Part shown: piece after piece, positions 8,431 through 16,542 of the stretch
Position numbering within the stretch: the stretch's first letter is position 1
Layout: the number at the start of each line of letters is the position of its first letter
Assembly: GCA_009773005.1 (NCBI GenBank)
Contig: WOUT01000017.1
Location: 30,721-94,720, forward strand
Direction of reading: 5' to 3'
From: Chloroflexota bacterium
GTDB lineage: Bacteria; Chloroflexota; Anaerolineae; Anaerolineales; Anaerolineaceae
Length of the DNA: 64,000 bases
Translations under genes and position numbers: made by a program
The notes under the pieces: model-generated
Seen by the model: only the letters and a program-made list of their open reading frames with translations
Told to the model about the DNA's origin: nothing
Databases searched by the model: none

Positions 8431-9344
8431 TTCGCACCTCCTATGTTCGTAATTTCGAGGAACCGATCTTCAAGCGAAGGGCGCTCGACGCGCAAATCGA
8501 TCAGAATATCTTTATGCTTTTCAATGTGGGTTATGATGGCAATGATGGTTGAACTAATATCAGCGCTGAAGTAAATCTCGTAATCTTCTTTTGTGATCTG
8601 CCGGCTCACAGCCGGGAACTGGACAGTTTGATTGGAAAGGCACGCGTTTTGAGTTCTGGCAGATACTTTGGTCAGACCGGCGCCGGCGGCAGTTATTTCC
8701 ATTGGTGTCCCGGTGGCTACGATTTTACCATTAAGGAGAATTGCGACCCGGTCAGACATCTCTTCTGCTTCTGCCATATCGTGAGTCGCGAGGACGATGG
8801 TGGTTCCTGCAGCTTTTAATTCGCGCATTAAATTGTGAAGCTCTACCCGTGATGCTACATCTAAACCTGCTGTGGGCTCATCCAGGAAGAGAATCTGGGG
8901 TTTGTGGGCAACTGCAAGAGCAAGCGAGAGCCGCCTCTGCTGTCCGGTAGAAAGTTCGTAGAATTGTGTGTTTTGTTTAATTTGAATCCCAAGTCTTTCC
9001 AGAAGGTCAAACCGTGGGGAAACGCTGTGATAGGCACAGAAGAATTTCATCGCCTCATTTGGAGTGATACTTTCAGGAAGTCCAGAACTCTGAAGCTGAA
9101 CGCCAATCAGATTTCTTAGTTTTGCGGGTTCACGATGCGGGTCAACCCCGCCCACTTTGAGTGAACCGTTGTCTGGTTTGCGGAGACCTTCCAGACATTC
9201 AAGGGTACTGGTTTTACCTGCGCCGTTCGGTCCAAGCAAACCAAATATCTCTCCGTGAAAAACCTGAAAACTGATCCCATCAACAGCCGTAAATGCACCA
9301 TACTTTTTTTGAAAATGGGATACTTCAATTACTGCATCACCCAT
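8427..9344 (-). CDS. ABC exporter ATP-binding protein
   Basis: A 305-residue ATPase of the CcmA/NatA family. Walker A GPNGAGKTST, signature LSTGQQRRLSLA and Walker B ILFLDEPTAGLD are intact, with the switch histidine in ATHDMAEAEEMSDR. About 80 residues after the nucleotide-binding domain form the usual C-terminal extension of exporters of this class. It is the first gene of a two-gene operon with the ABC-2 permease at 7621-8430. Confidence 0.9.
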   Translation of the reverse strand: MGDAVIEVSHFQKKYGAFTAVDGISFQVFHGEIFGLLGPNGAGKTSTLECLEGLRKPDNGSLKVGGVDPHREPAKLRNLIGVQLQSSGLPESITPNEAMKFFCAYHSVSPRFDLLERLGIQIKQNTQFYELSTGQQRRLSLALAVAHKPQILFLDEPTAGLDVASRVELHNLMRELKAAGTTIVLATHDMAEAEEMSDRVAILLNGKIVATGTPMEITAAGAGLTKVSARTQNACLSNQTVQFPAVSRQITKEDYEIYFSADISSTIIAIITHIEKHKDILIDLRVERPSLEDRFLEITNIGGAN

Positions 9345-9526
9345 CCTTCATTCTCCTCTGGAAGAATTTCCTTCTCCACAACCTGTCAAAGAAACCAACA
9401 CCTGTATTGTGAACAACCTTAGTTCGAGAGACAAATTATACTTATGTCCGGGTATCCTGTATATGTAAATCATTGGAACGATTCGATTTTTAAGATCGTC
9501 ATTTCAGTAAAAAAAGAGGATGTTCT

Positions 9527-9916
9527 ATGAAAAAGTATCTTGCTCTGATTGTGATTGGGTTGCTTTTTTCAGGGTTTCTCGCCGGGTGTGACGCGAAAAA
9601 CGTGAAAATCACGAAAGATATGAATGGTGAAACCATTTCTGTTGAAAAAGGAGACTCGATAACCTTATCCCTCGCGGGCAACCCGACCACTGGTTTCAAC
9701 TGGGAGTTGATCGAAATGAGCCAAAGCATTCTTGTTCCGGAGGGCGAACCTGATTACAAATCGGGGTCCATGTTGATCGGTTCTAGCGGCGTATATACCT
9801 ACAAATTCAACGCAGTCCAAGCGGGAAGCACCACTCTCAAGTTGGTTTATCATCGCTCGTGGGAAAAGGATATCCCGCCAGCGGAAATGTTTGAAGTCTT
9901 CATCAAAGTCAAATAA
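9527..9916 (+). CDS. Chagasin-type (I42) cysteine protease inhibitor lipoprotein
   Basis: A 129-residue exported lipoprotein: the signal peptide ends in LAGC with the lipidated cysteine at residue 21. The mature part has the three loops by which chagasin-family inhibitors block papain-like proteases: NPTTGFNW (52-59), the GVYTYKF segment (88-94), and RSWEKD (110-115), matching the family's NPTTGY/F, GxGG-like and RPW motifs. It would protect the cell surface from secreted cysteine proteases. The gene is alone, preceded by an AGAGGATG ribosome site. Confidence 0.85.
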   Translation: MKKYLALIVIGLLFSGFLAGCDAKNVKITKDMNGETISVEKGDSITLSLAGNPTTGFNWELIEMSQSILVPEGEPDYKSGSMLIGSSGVYTYKFNAVQAGSTTLKLVYHRSWEKDIPPAEMFEVFIKVK

Positions 9917-9999
9917 ACCACCAAGACCTTTGAAAGCAGGTTTTTGTTAATACAATCGATTGAGATCTGTAGAAACATGTTTTCTGAACACGCTTAAAT

Positions 10000-10917
10000 T
10001 CAGGATTTCTGTGTAAGACTCATAAACACATCTTCAAGAGTGATCTCGCTCGCGGCAATGTGAACTCCGGAAATTCCTTTTTCCGATAACCGGGATTCAA
10101 GTTGGTTTTTTTTGATCGCACCCGGCTTTGTATTCACATGAACAAGATCGCCCAAAAGACTGGTTTGCACGACTTCATTCATTTGGTTAAGACATTCGAG
10201 CGTATCCAGGAGCGAATCGGCGGTGACATTCCAGGCTTGGCCCTTGAGGGTTGTGGTTTTCAGGCTGGAGGGTTTATCAAACGCGAGCAGTTTTCCGTTG
10301 CGCATTAGCCCCACCCGGTTGCAGTATTCCGCCTCGTCCATATAATGGGTCGTGATGAAGATGGTCACTCCATTGGTAGCCAGTTGATAGATCAGATCCC
10401 AAAATTCGCGTCTTGCAACCGGGTCAACCCCCGAAGTGGGCTCATCCAGGAAGAGAAGTTTGGGTTGGTGCACAAGGGCAATTGCCAACGCCAGGCGCTG
10501 CCGCCACCCGGCTGAGAGACCGCGAGTCAATTCACTGTTACGACCGGTCAGACCGACCAGGGACAGGGTTTCTTCTATCTTTTTCTTTTCTCTAACCCCA
10601 TATACTCCCCCATAAAAGGCAAGATTTTCCCACACAGTCAAGTCATCATAAAGAGCAAATTTTTGTGACATATATCCTGAACGCGACCGCACTTCTTCGG
10701 TTTGTTTAAACGCGTCAAAACCCAGGACGGAGGCGCTTCCTTCAGAAGGTTCAAGCAAACCCAGTAACATGCGGATGGTGGTAGTCTTTCCGCAACCATT
10801 TGGTCCCAGGTACCCCACGATCTCGCCGGCGCCAACCTCAAAATTGAGATGGTCCACTGCTGTGAAATCGCCGAAGCGACGGGTCAGGTTATTGGCTTTA
10901 ACGATGCTGTCAGGCAT
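10000..10917 (-). CDS. Efflux ABC ATPase, second half of a YbhF-like pair
   Basis: A 305-residue ATP-binding subunit starting at the ATG of MPDSIVKANN, which follows GGTGAGCACT and overlaps the preceding ATPase gene by eight bases; upstream in-frame starts lack a ribosome site. Walker A GPNGCGKTTTI, a variant signature LSAGWRQRLALA, Walker B LLFLDEPTSGVDP and the switch histidine TTHYMDEAE are present. In enterobacterial YbhF two such domains are fused in one chain; here they are two adjacent genes. It is the last gene of the TetR-controlled operon. Confidence 0.88.
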   Translation of the reverse strand: MPDSIVKANNLTRRFGDFTAVDHLNFEVGAGEIVGYLGPNGCGKTTTIRMLLGLLEPSEGSASVLGFDAFKQTEEVRSRSGYMSQKFALYDDLTVWENLAFYGGVYGVREKKKIEETLSLVGLTGRNSELTRGLSAGWRQRLALAIALVHQPKLLFLDEPTSGVDPVARREFWDLIYQLATNGVTIFITTHYMDEAEYCNRVGLMRNGKLLAFDKPSSLKTTTLKGQAWNVTADSLLDTLECLNQMNEVVQTSLLGDLVHVNTKPGAIKKNQLESRLSEKGISGVHIAASEITLEDVFMSLTQKS

Positions 10918-11860
10918 AGTGCTCACCATTTTCGGTTGGATGATTTGACAATGAAATGAAAACATCTTCGAGGGTTGGCGGGATAACTCTGGCGGAATGG
11001 ATATTTCCGCTGTCGCCTGGAGTGTGCTTCATGAGTGAATCGATGATGTCCTCGGTTTTTCCGGAGGTGGAGCGCAAGTGAAGTTTGTCGCCAAAAGCGC
11101 GTGCATCCTCTACTCCGGGGATCTGAGAGACTTCCTCAAGCATTTTAAGCGGCGCACTGCTCTGCACTTCGATGATGCGCCCTTCCAGTTTAGCTCTTAG
11201 CTGAGACGGGGCTCCTTCCGCGATGATCCTGCCTGAGCGCATGAAACCCAGACGGTTGCAGCGGGCAGCCTCATCCATATAGGGAGTGGTCAGGATAACA
11301 GCCATACCCTCTTTTGCAACAATTCGGATAATGAGCTGCCAAAAATCCTGCCGGGTGACCGGATCAACCCCTGTAGTAGGCTCATCCAACAACAGAATCT
11401 GGGGTTGGGTCACCAGCGCGGAGGCGAGTCCCAGTTTCTGTTTCATCCCGCCAGAAAGTTGACCGGCTTTGCGGGCAGAAAACTCTTCCAGCCCCACAAA
11501 CCTGAGCAGTTCCAGGCAGCGTGGTTTCCACTCATTGGTTTGAATACCGCGTACCTCTGCGAAGAAACGGATGTTTTCAAGGACGGTGAGGTCTTCATAG
11601 AGAGAAAAGCGCTGAGAAAGGTAGCCGATCTTCCCGCGCGCCTGTTCGGTGTGTTTTTGGATATCAAAACCGCAAATGCAGATCTCGCCCTGGTCAGGTC
11701 GTAGAGCGCCAACCAACAGACGCAGGGTGGTCGTTTTACCCGCTCCGTCTGAGCCAACCAGTCCATAGATCTCGCCCGCCTGAACGGAAAGGTTCACATC
11801 ATTGACGGCAACATTTGTACCAAAAGTTCGATAAAGGTGTGACGCTTCAATTAATGCCAT
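10910..11860 (-). CDS. Efflux ABC ATPase, first half of a YbhF-like pair
   Basis: A 316-residue ATP-binding subunit with Walker A GSDGAGKTTTL, signature LSGGMKQKLGLA and Walker B ILLLDEPTTGVDP. The switch position reads TTPYMDEAARC: proline replaces the usual histidine of the H-loop, as in many YbhF N-terminal domains, so this site may be less active than the partner's. It lies 7 bases after the F420-type gene and overlaps the next ATPase. Confidence 0.88.
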   Translation of the reverse strand: MALIEASHLYRTFGTNVAVNDVNLSVQAGEIYGLVGSDGAGKTTTLRLLVGALRPDQGEICICGFDIQKHTEQARGKIGYLSQRFSLYEDLTVLENIRFFAEVRGIQTNEWKPRCLELLRFVGLEEFSARKAGQLSGGMKQKLGLASALVTQPQILLLDEPTTGVDPVTRQDFWQLIIRIVAKEGMAVILTTPYMDEAARCNRLGFMRSGRIIAEGAPSQLRAKLEGRIIEVQSSAPLKMLEEVSQIPGVEDARAFGDKLHLRSTSGKTEDIIDSLMKHTPGDSGNIHSARVIPPTLEDVFISLSNHPTENGEHYA

Positions 11861-11867
11861 TAAACGC

Positions 11868-12338
11868 TTATCCTCCTGCTGGGGTGATCACGATGACCAC
11901 TTCTTTGGCAGCAAGTTCTTCTAATTGCTGGCGGCTGGGATGACGTGGCAGATTGTGGGCTTTTTCCATAATCAGACCAATCATGAATGGATGACGGGAT
12001 AAACGAACTTCGAGAAAATCTGCAATTTGTTTTTGATCGGTGACTATCTCAGCAAGACCCCTGAAACAGCGATTCTTTACGCGCACCTCAACGTGATGAT
12101 CTGCTTCGATATTGCGCACCCAATCTGATTTCAAACCGCGTGCTGCACCAAGATAATATTTATCATCAATAATTTCGTATTGTAGTGGAGTGATCCGCTT
12201 GTGCCCGCTTTTTCGTCCAGTGGTGGTTAACAGCAGAACGAGGTGTCCGACCACAGACCCTAAACCAATCGTATACAAAAAGCGGTGCAATTTATGAGCA
12301 GGTCTCATGTTGCGCCAATCAAATTTGGCGATACCCAT
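11868..12338 (-). CDS. F420-dependent nitroreductase-like protein (DUF385/Ddn family)
   Basis: A 156-residue single-domain protein with the split beta-barrel pattern of the deazaflavin-dependent nitroreductase family: LLTTTGRKSGHKRITPLQY is the core signature and KSDWVRNIEADHHVEVRV the second conserved block. Characterised relatives bind coenzyme F420 and reduce quinones or nitro compounds. Its location inside an efflux operon suggests a role in chemical-stress defence, such as reducing compounds that the pump expels; this is inference. It overlaps the frameshifted HXXEE gene by 20 bases. Confidence 0.8.
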   Translation of the reverse strand: MGIAKFDWRNMRPAHKLHRFLYTIGLGSVVGHLVLLLTTTGRKSGHKRITPLQYEIIDDKYYLGAARGLKSDWVRNIEADHHVEVRVKNRCFRGLAEIVTDQKQIADFLEVRLSRHPFMIGLIMEKAHNLPRHPSRQQLEELAAKEVVIVITPAGG

Positions 12339-12745
12339 GTGCTTTTCTCCTCTCTAAAAGTAGCAGGATGCTGAACGTCAGCAGTGCTATCGTGGAGATA
12401 CTTCCAGAAAAGTAGGTTCCTCTCAAAAGAGCAACGCGCAGATGTATAAAGCCATTTAAAAATTCAATCACCGCGATGATCCTCACCAGCTTCCATGCCC
12501 AGGTATGGTTGAGAAACGGGAATGGACTGAACCCCAAAACCAGGGCAACAATAATCAAATTTGCTACCGCGAACCCTTCCCCAGACTCCTTCTAGCATCG
12601 GGACGAAATCTACCCGCGAGTGTATAAAGGAAGTGGCAATTAGTAGATTTTGCCAGAGACCGGTCATCACTTCTTCCACGCTGTGGGCGGCTTGGGTGAA
12701 TCCAAGACCGAGATAGAGCCAGGGAAGAAGCGCCTTTTTATCCAT
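12319..12745 (-). pseudogene. HXXEE-domain membrane protein, broken by a single frameshift
   Basis: Two overlapping minus-strand frames make one protein when joined. The first (from ATG 12745) runs YLGLGFTQAAHSVEEVMTG, which contains the family's His-x-x-Glu-Glu signature, and goes to about MLEGVWG near 12580. The second continues FAVANLIIVALVLGF and then hydrophobic helices to TAG at 12319. The shift lies in the G-rich run GGGGAAGGG (about 12576-12586), so a lost or gained base, real or by sequencing error, explains it. The intact protein would be about 140 residues with four membrane helices. Function is unknown. Confidence 0.7.
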
Positions 12746-12774
12746 ATTTCAATTTCCATCCTGTATTTGGATGG

Positions 12775-14124
12775 TCATTCTCCGTTGTTAAAAACAATGT
12801 CTGCCGGCATGCCGGGTTTGAGTTTGCCATCGGGGTTCGCAACTCGCAGTTTCACAGCGAACACGGTGGTTTTACGGCCTTCAGTAGTCTGAACATTACG
12901 GGGGGTGAATTCCGCTTGATCTGCAATGTGGATGACAGCGGCGGTAAACACAACTCCCGTGAAGGAATCGACTGTTAAATGGGCAGATTGACCGATGGAA
13001 AGTTTCCCGAATTCCGATTCTGGGATGTAGACAGTGATGGTAAGCGGGTCAAGCTGCGCCAAGGTGATTGCGGCTGCGCCGGGCGCCAACACTTCCCCGA
13101 CCTGGATCGAACGGGTTAGCACCACACCGTTGGAAGGGGCGAAAGTGGTCAGTTTTCCTAGTTGCACATCCAACAAAGCCAGGTTAGCCTCCGCCTGAGT
13201 AACCGCCTGATGAGCTTGCATTGCCGCTGCTTCAGCTTGGTGCAATGCCGCCTTGGCGGTTTGGACTTTGAGAGAGTATTCCCCGGTGCTCAGAGAAGTC
13301 AACCGCTCCTGGGCGGTCTGAACCCGTTCGGTGGCTAACACAAGATGCATTCGCGTGGATAAAACTTTAACAGCAAAATCGGTCTTTTTCAAGTCGTCAT
13401 AGGCGGCCTGGGCATCGTCAAGAGCAGTTTTCGCGTCGTTATAGGCTGTTTGGGCTGTGCTATACAGGTCAGAATTATTGCTTAAGGAAGCCTTGTTGAG
13501 CACATCTAGGGCGGATTGCACCGCGAAGCGCCGGATCAAGAGCGTCTTTTCGGCATCCACGAACCTGGTATTGGCTGGGTCTGATAACAAAGCGTTCAAC
13601 GAGTTTTCGGATTCGGATTTCGCTTCAACCGCATTATCGACCTCGGTTTGCGCGGCTGTAATCAGATCAACCAGAGTGAACGACCCTCCCGGCAAGGTAT
13701 AACCCGTCGGGTTTGGCATCCGCCATTCCGCGCTGCGTGCGGCTGTTGATTCAATCCGGGCTGCTGCCAGAGCAAACTCATAATTCGAACGAGCGGTGGC
13801 TGCGGCTGCGTCCGCTGTGGCTGTGGAACTGCGCGAGAATTCCAGGGCTGCAGAAGCGATCTTGCGTTGGGCCTGTAAAACAGCTCCATCAACATTAAAA
13901 AGCGGGCTGCCAGCGCTAACAGTGTCACCTTCCTCAATAAACACTTCAGAAACCCGCCCCCCGATTTCAGGCGAGAGGACAGCGCTGACCGCTTCGATCG
14001 TTCCGGAAACAGAAAGTTGCTGCGAGTTTTTATTTTCCAGACTGTTAATCAAAAAATATAAACCGACAGCGAGCGCTAAAATGATGACCGGAACGACAGG
14101 TTTTGGAAGATGTCTTTTTTGCAT
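12775..14124 (-). CDS. HlyD/YbhG-family membrane fusion protein
   Basis: A 449-residue periplasmic adaptor protein. It has one N-terminal membrane anchor (VIILALAVGLYFLINSL), a biotinyl-lipoyl-like first half (GTIEAVSAVLSPEIGGRVSEV), a very long alanine/glutamine-rich coiled coil (about residues 70-330), and the second lipoyl half plus beta-barrel (APSNGVVLTRSIQVGEVLAPG and beyond). It links the inner-membrane exporter to the exterior or cell envelope. It is longer than YbhG (about 330) because of an extended hairpin with an insert around residues 110-200. It follows the permease gene by 29 bases. Confidence 0.88.
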   Translation of the reverse strand: MQKRHLPKPVVPVIILALAVGLYFLINSLENKNSQQLSVSGTIEAVSAVLSPEIGGRVSEVFIEEGDTVSAGSPLFNVDGAVLQAQRKIASAALEFSRSSTATADAAAATARSNYEFALAAARIESTAARSAEWRMPNPTGYTLPGGSFTLVDLITAAQTEVDNAVEAKSESENSLNALLSDPANTRFVDAEKTLLIRRFAVQSALDVLNKASLSNNSDLYSTAQTAYNDAKTALDDAQAAYDDLKKTDFAVKVLSTRMHLVLATERVQTAQERLTSLSTGEYSLKVQTAKAALHQAEAAAMQAHQAVTQAEANLALLDVQLGKLTTFAPSNGVVLTRSIQVGEVLAPGAAAITLAQLDPLTITVYIPESEFGKLSIGQSAHLTVDSFTGVVFTAAVIHIADQAEFTPRNVQTTEGRKTTVFAVKLRVANPDGKLKPGMPADIVFNNGE

Positions 14125-14153
14125 GACTTAACTCCTCTATAAAGGATGCAGGA

Positions 14154-15284
14154 TTAATCCAAACGCTTTCTAAAGCGTAACGATGCAAACAACAAGATCA
14201 AGGTACCAAAGACTAACAAAGCCAGACATTCTTTCCAGACCGATTCAAGGCTGGAACCCTTGAGCATCACCGAACGGATGATCACCAGGTAGTAACGCAA
14301 GGGAATAATATTGGAGATCCAGCGTAACACAGCAGGCATGGCTTCAAGCGGGAAGAAGAATCCGGACAGAAAGATGGAAGGCAGAAGCGTCATCCAAACG
14401 GTCAGCATGGCTTCTTGCTGGGTGTTTGCCATAGTAGATGCGAAGAGACCGATGCCCAACCCTGAGAGAAGCAGCAGTCCGGAGGCGCCAATGATTAATC
14501 CCAGTGAGCCACGGATCGGAACCCCGAACCACAAGTACCCGATCGCCAGAACTTCAAAGGTGTTGATGAACGCCAGAATAACGTAAGGCAATACCTTGCC
14601 TACTACCAGTTCCCACGGGCGGATGGGGGTGACAATGAGCTGCTCGATCGTTCCTCGTTCACGCTCGCGCACCACCGAGGTGGCTGTGAGGATCGAGGTA
14701 ATGGCGAATAGGATCATGCCAATCACCCCCGGAATCATGAAATAATTGCTCACCAGATCGGGGTTGTACCACACTTGAGTACGGATCTCGAGCGGCGGCT
14801 GAAGTTTGTCGATATTTAATCCGGTGCGCTGCAGTTTTTCCACCATCAGTTTCGTGGCTTGAGATTGACCGATGAGGATTGCGGCTGAATAAGCGGTTGA
14901 CGCAGAGGTTGGATCTGAACCATCCAGGATAAACGCGGCCTGAGCGTCCCCTTTAGCCAGGCGGGTGTTGTAATCCGGAGGGATGATAATGGCTGCCCGC
15001 GCCTTGCCCTGTTCAATGAGCAGTTGGATCTCATCTTCAGAACTGACGCTATATGCCAGCCGGAAATAATCCGCTGCGCGGTAAGCATCCAGCAGCGCGC
15101 GGGATTCGGCGCAGCGGCATTGGTCATACACCGCCAGGGGAATATTGCGCACGTCATTGGTGGCGGCGTACCCCAGTAAAAAGAGCTGCATAATGGGGAT
15201 GATCAGGATGATTGCTAGCGCGCGTTTGTCACGCACGATCTGAATAAATTCCTTGCGGATAATGGATCGCAGGCGAGAGTTCAT
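14154..15284 (-). CDS. ABC-2 type efflux permease (YbhS/YbhR-like)
   Basis: A 376-residue membrane protein with the YbhS/YbhR layout: an N-terminal helix (ALAIILIIPIMQLFLLGYAA), a large extracytoplasmic domain of about 150 residues, and five C-terminal helices. It contains the conserved ERERGTIEQLIVTPIRPWELVVGK cytoplasmic loop (split: ERERGTIEQL and TPIRPWE) and SGFFFPLEAMP near the last helices. E. coli has two such permeases per transporter; only one is in this operon, so it probably acts as a homodimer. Its start touches the tetR stop (overlap of one base). Confidence 0.9.
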   Translation of the reverse strand: MNSRLRSIIRKEFIQIVRDKRALAIILIIPIMQLFLLGYAATNDVRNIPLAVYDQCRCAESRALLDAYRAADYFRLAYSVSSEDEIQLLIEQGKARAAIIIPPDYNTRLAKGDAQAAFILDGSDPTSASTAYSAAILIGQSQATKLMVEKLQRTGLNIDKLQPPLEIRTQVWYNPDLVSNYFMIPGVIGMILFAITSILTATSVVRERERGTIEQLIVTPIRPWELVVGKVLPYVILAFINTFEVLAIGYLWFGVPIRGSLGLIIGASGLLLLSGLGIGLFASTMANTQQEAMLTVWMTLLPSIFLSGFFFPLEAMPAVLRWISNIIPLRYYLVIIRSVMLKGSSLESVWKECLALLVFGTLILLFASLRFRKRLD

Positions 15285-15895
15285 TAATTGTCCTTTGCGG
15301 CAATGACGCCGTGTAGAAATATCTCGACAAAAGAATCAAAAGAATTTTCCGGTTTCAAAGCAGCGGGTATACCCGCCAGTAATAACTCGGTCATGTAATA
15401 TGAAATGAAAAGCCCCAGAAACGCACGGAACAGGATGAAGGGGTCAATGGGGCGCAGTTCACCCTCGTGGGATTGAAAACGCTGCACGAGGGGCAGTACC
15501 TGTGGGAAGATCACCTGAAACATCCTGGGAAGGTCGCGACCTTCAAACTCCACAAGCTCAACGAATATCAGCTTAATGAAATCAGGACGGCGGCCAAGTT
15601 CGGCGATCATGCGCTTCGCGGCATTGCGCACAAATTCTTCCACTGTATCACCGGGGGCGGCTTGCAGCAGCGGCAGCACCTGATGAAACGGATGTTTTGA
15701 GATGATAACCTCAACAAAAATCGCTTCTTTATTGGGGAAGTGGTTGTAGATTCCGCCCAGCGCCAACCCGGCGCGTTCAGAAATCTGGCGCATTGAGGTG
15801 CCAGCGTACCCCTGCTCGACGATCAGCGTGTGCGCTGCATCTATGATGGTCTGGCGAGTGCGCTCGCCCTTGGTAAGAGAGGATGGTTGCGGCAT
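15284..15895 (-). CDS. TetR-family transcriptional regulator of the efflux operon
   Basis: A 203-residue repressor with an N-terminal TetR helix-turn-helix: TRQTIIDAAHTLI, then GYAGTSMRQISERAGLALGG and IYNHFPNKEAIF (about residues 13-60). A ligand-binding helical domain follows. It is the first gene of the operon and shares the promoter with a palindrome right after the -10 box, so it very likely represses its own operon until a substrate of the pump binds. The arrangement parallels the CecR (YbiH)-ybhGFSR locus of E. coli. Confidence 0.9.
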   Translation of the reverse strand: MPQPSSLTKGERTRQTIIDAAHTLIVEQGYAGTSMRQISERAGLALGGIYNHFPNKEAIFVEVIISKHPFHQVLPLLQAAPGDTVEEFVRNAAKRMIAELGRRPDFIKLIFVELVEFEGRDLPRMFQVIFPQVLPLVQRFQSHEGELRPIDPFILFRAFLGLFISYYMTELLLAGIPAALKPENSFDSFVEIFLHGVIAAKDN

Positions 15896-15912
15896 TGAAA
15901 CCCCTGAAAAAA

Positions 15913-15957
15913 AACGAACGTTCGTTACTATTGTAAGTCGATTTTGAAGTTTGTCAA
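15913..15957 (-). promoter_or_regulatory. Promoter and palindromic TetR operator of the efflux operon
   Basis: On the minus strand TTGACA (15952-15957) and TACAAT (15930-15935) are 16 bases apart. Immediately downstream of the -10 box lies the perfect 14-base palindrome AACGAACGTTCGTT (15913-15926), the classic shape of a TetR-family operator (like the AcrR-type GAACGTTC core). Bound repressor there would block the polymerase at the start site. Confidence 0.8.
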
Positions 15958-16122
15958 GTGGGTAGGATCACAAAAACCGAAATTTATAACCACGAAAAAC
16001 ACGAAAGAAACCTAAGCATAAAATCAAATAGTGTTTAGCAGAGTCGAGAATAAAAATGAAAGAATTTCTTTGGAATTTGGATAGAGTTACATTAAAAAAA
16101 TTGATCTAAAACGGCAATATGT

Positions 16123-16150
16123 AAAAAAACCGTCAATAGACGGGTTTTTT
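16123..16150 (-). terminator. Terminator of the tRNA-Ser transcript
   Basis: A stem built from AAACCGTC and GACGGGTTT arms around AATA, flanked by A and T runs on both sides, lies right after the tRNA-Ser(GCU) 3' end. It can act in either direction. Confidence 0.7.
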
Positions 16151-16154
16151 AAGG

Positions 16155-16244
16155 CGGGGAGGGAGAGATTCGAACTCTCGGTCGAGTTTAAAGCCCGACA
16201 ATCACTTAGCAGGCGATCCCGTTCGGCCACTCCGGCACCTCCCC
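16155..16244 (-). tRNA. tRNA-Ser (anticodon GCU)
   Basis: The minus strand folds into a class II tRNA of 90 nt. Acceptor arms GGGGAGG (16238-16244) and CCTCCCC (16156-16162) pair fully; the anticodon loop contains GCT; a long variable arm as in serine tRNAs is present; and the T arm GAGAG-TTCGAAT-CTCTC is perfect. The terminal CC is encoded but the full CCA is not. It reads AGC/AGU codons. Confidence 0.95.
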
Positions 16245-16276
16245 AGGTATTCAATTGTTCTCTGCTGGCGGGTGTA

Positions 16277-16364
16277 TGGCGGAAGGGGAGGGATTCGAAC
16301 CCACGTTGGCTTGCACCAAACCTGTTTTCAAGACAGGCGCCTTAAACCGCTCGGCCACCCTTCC
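16277..16364 (-). tRNA. tRNA-Ser (anticodon UGA)
   Basis: A class II tRNA on the minus strand. Acceptor arms GGAAGGG (16358-16364) and CCCTTCC (16281-16287) pair, the anticodon stem CCTGT/ACAGG encloses CTTGAAA with anticodon TGA, a long variable arm is present, and CCA is encoded (16277-16279). The T stem GTGGG/CCCTC has one U-U mismatch. It is transcribed ahead of tRNA-Ser(GCU) in the same unit and reads UCN codons. Confidence 0.93.
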
Positions 16365-16385
16365 ATTTTACCTGCAGGGACTGTC

Positions 16386-16414
16386 ATTTTATCATGGTTG
16401 GGGATTGAAGACAA
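16386..16414 (-). promoter_or_regulatory. Promoter of the two tRNA-Ser genes
   Basis: On the minus strand TTGTCT (16409-16414) is followed after 17 bases by TAAAAT (16386-16391), about 22 bases before the tRNA-Ser(UGA) 5' end. Confidence 0.6.
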
Positions 16415-16542
16415 GCACCACGGACAGCACCACGGCCAGCCGACAGCCAGACTCACAGCCCGAACCTTCAAAACAGGACCCATAGCGGAGTTGCAATGCC
16501 AGGGCGCGAATACACAAAATAAACGAAATTTAAGTCCCAACC

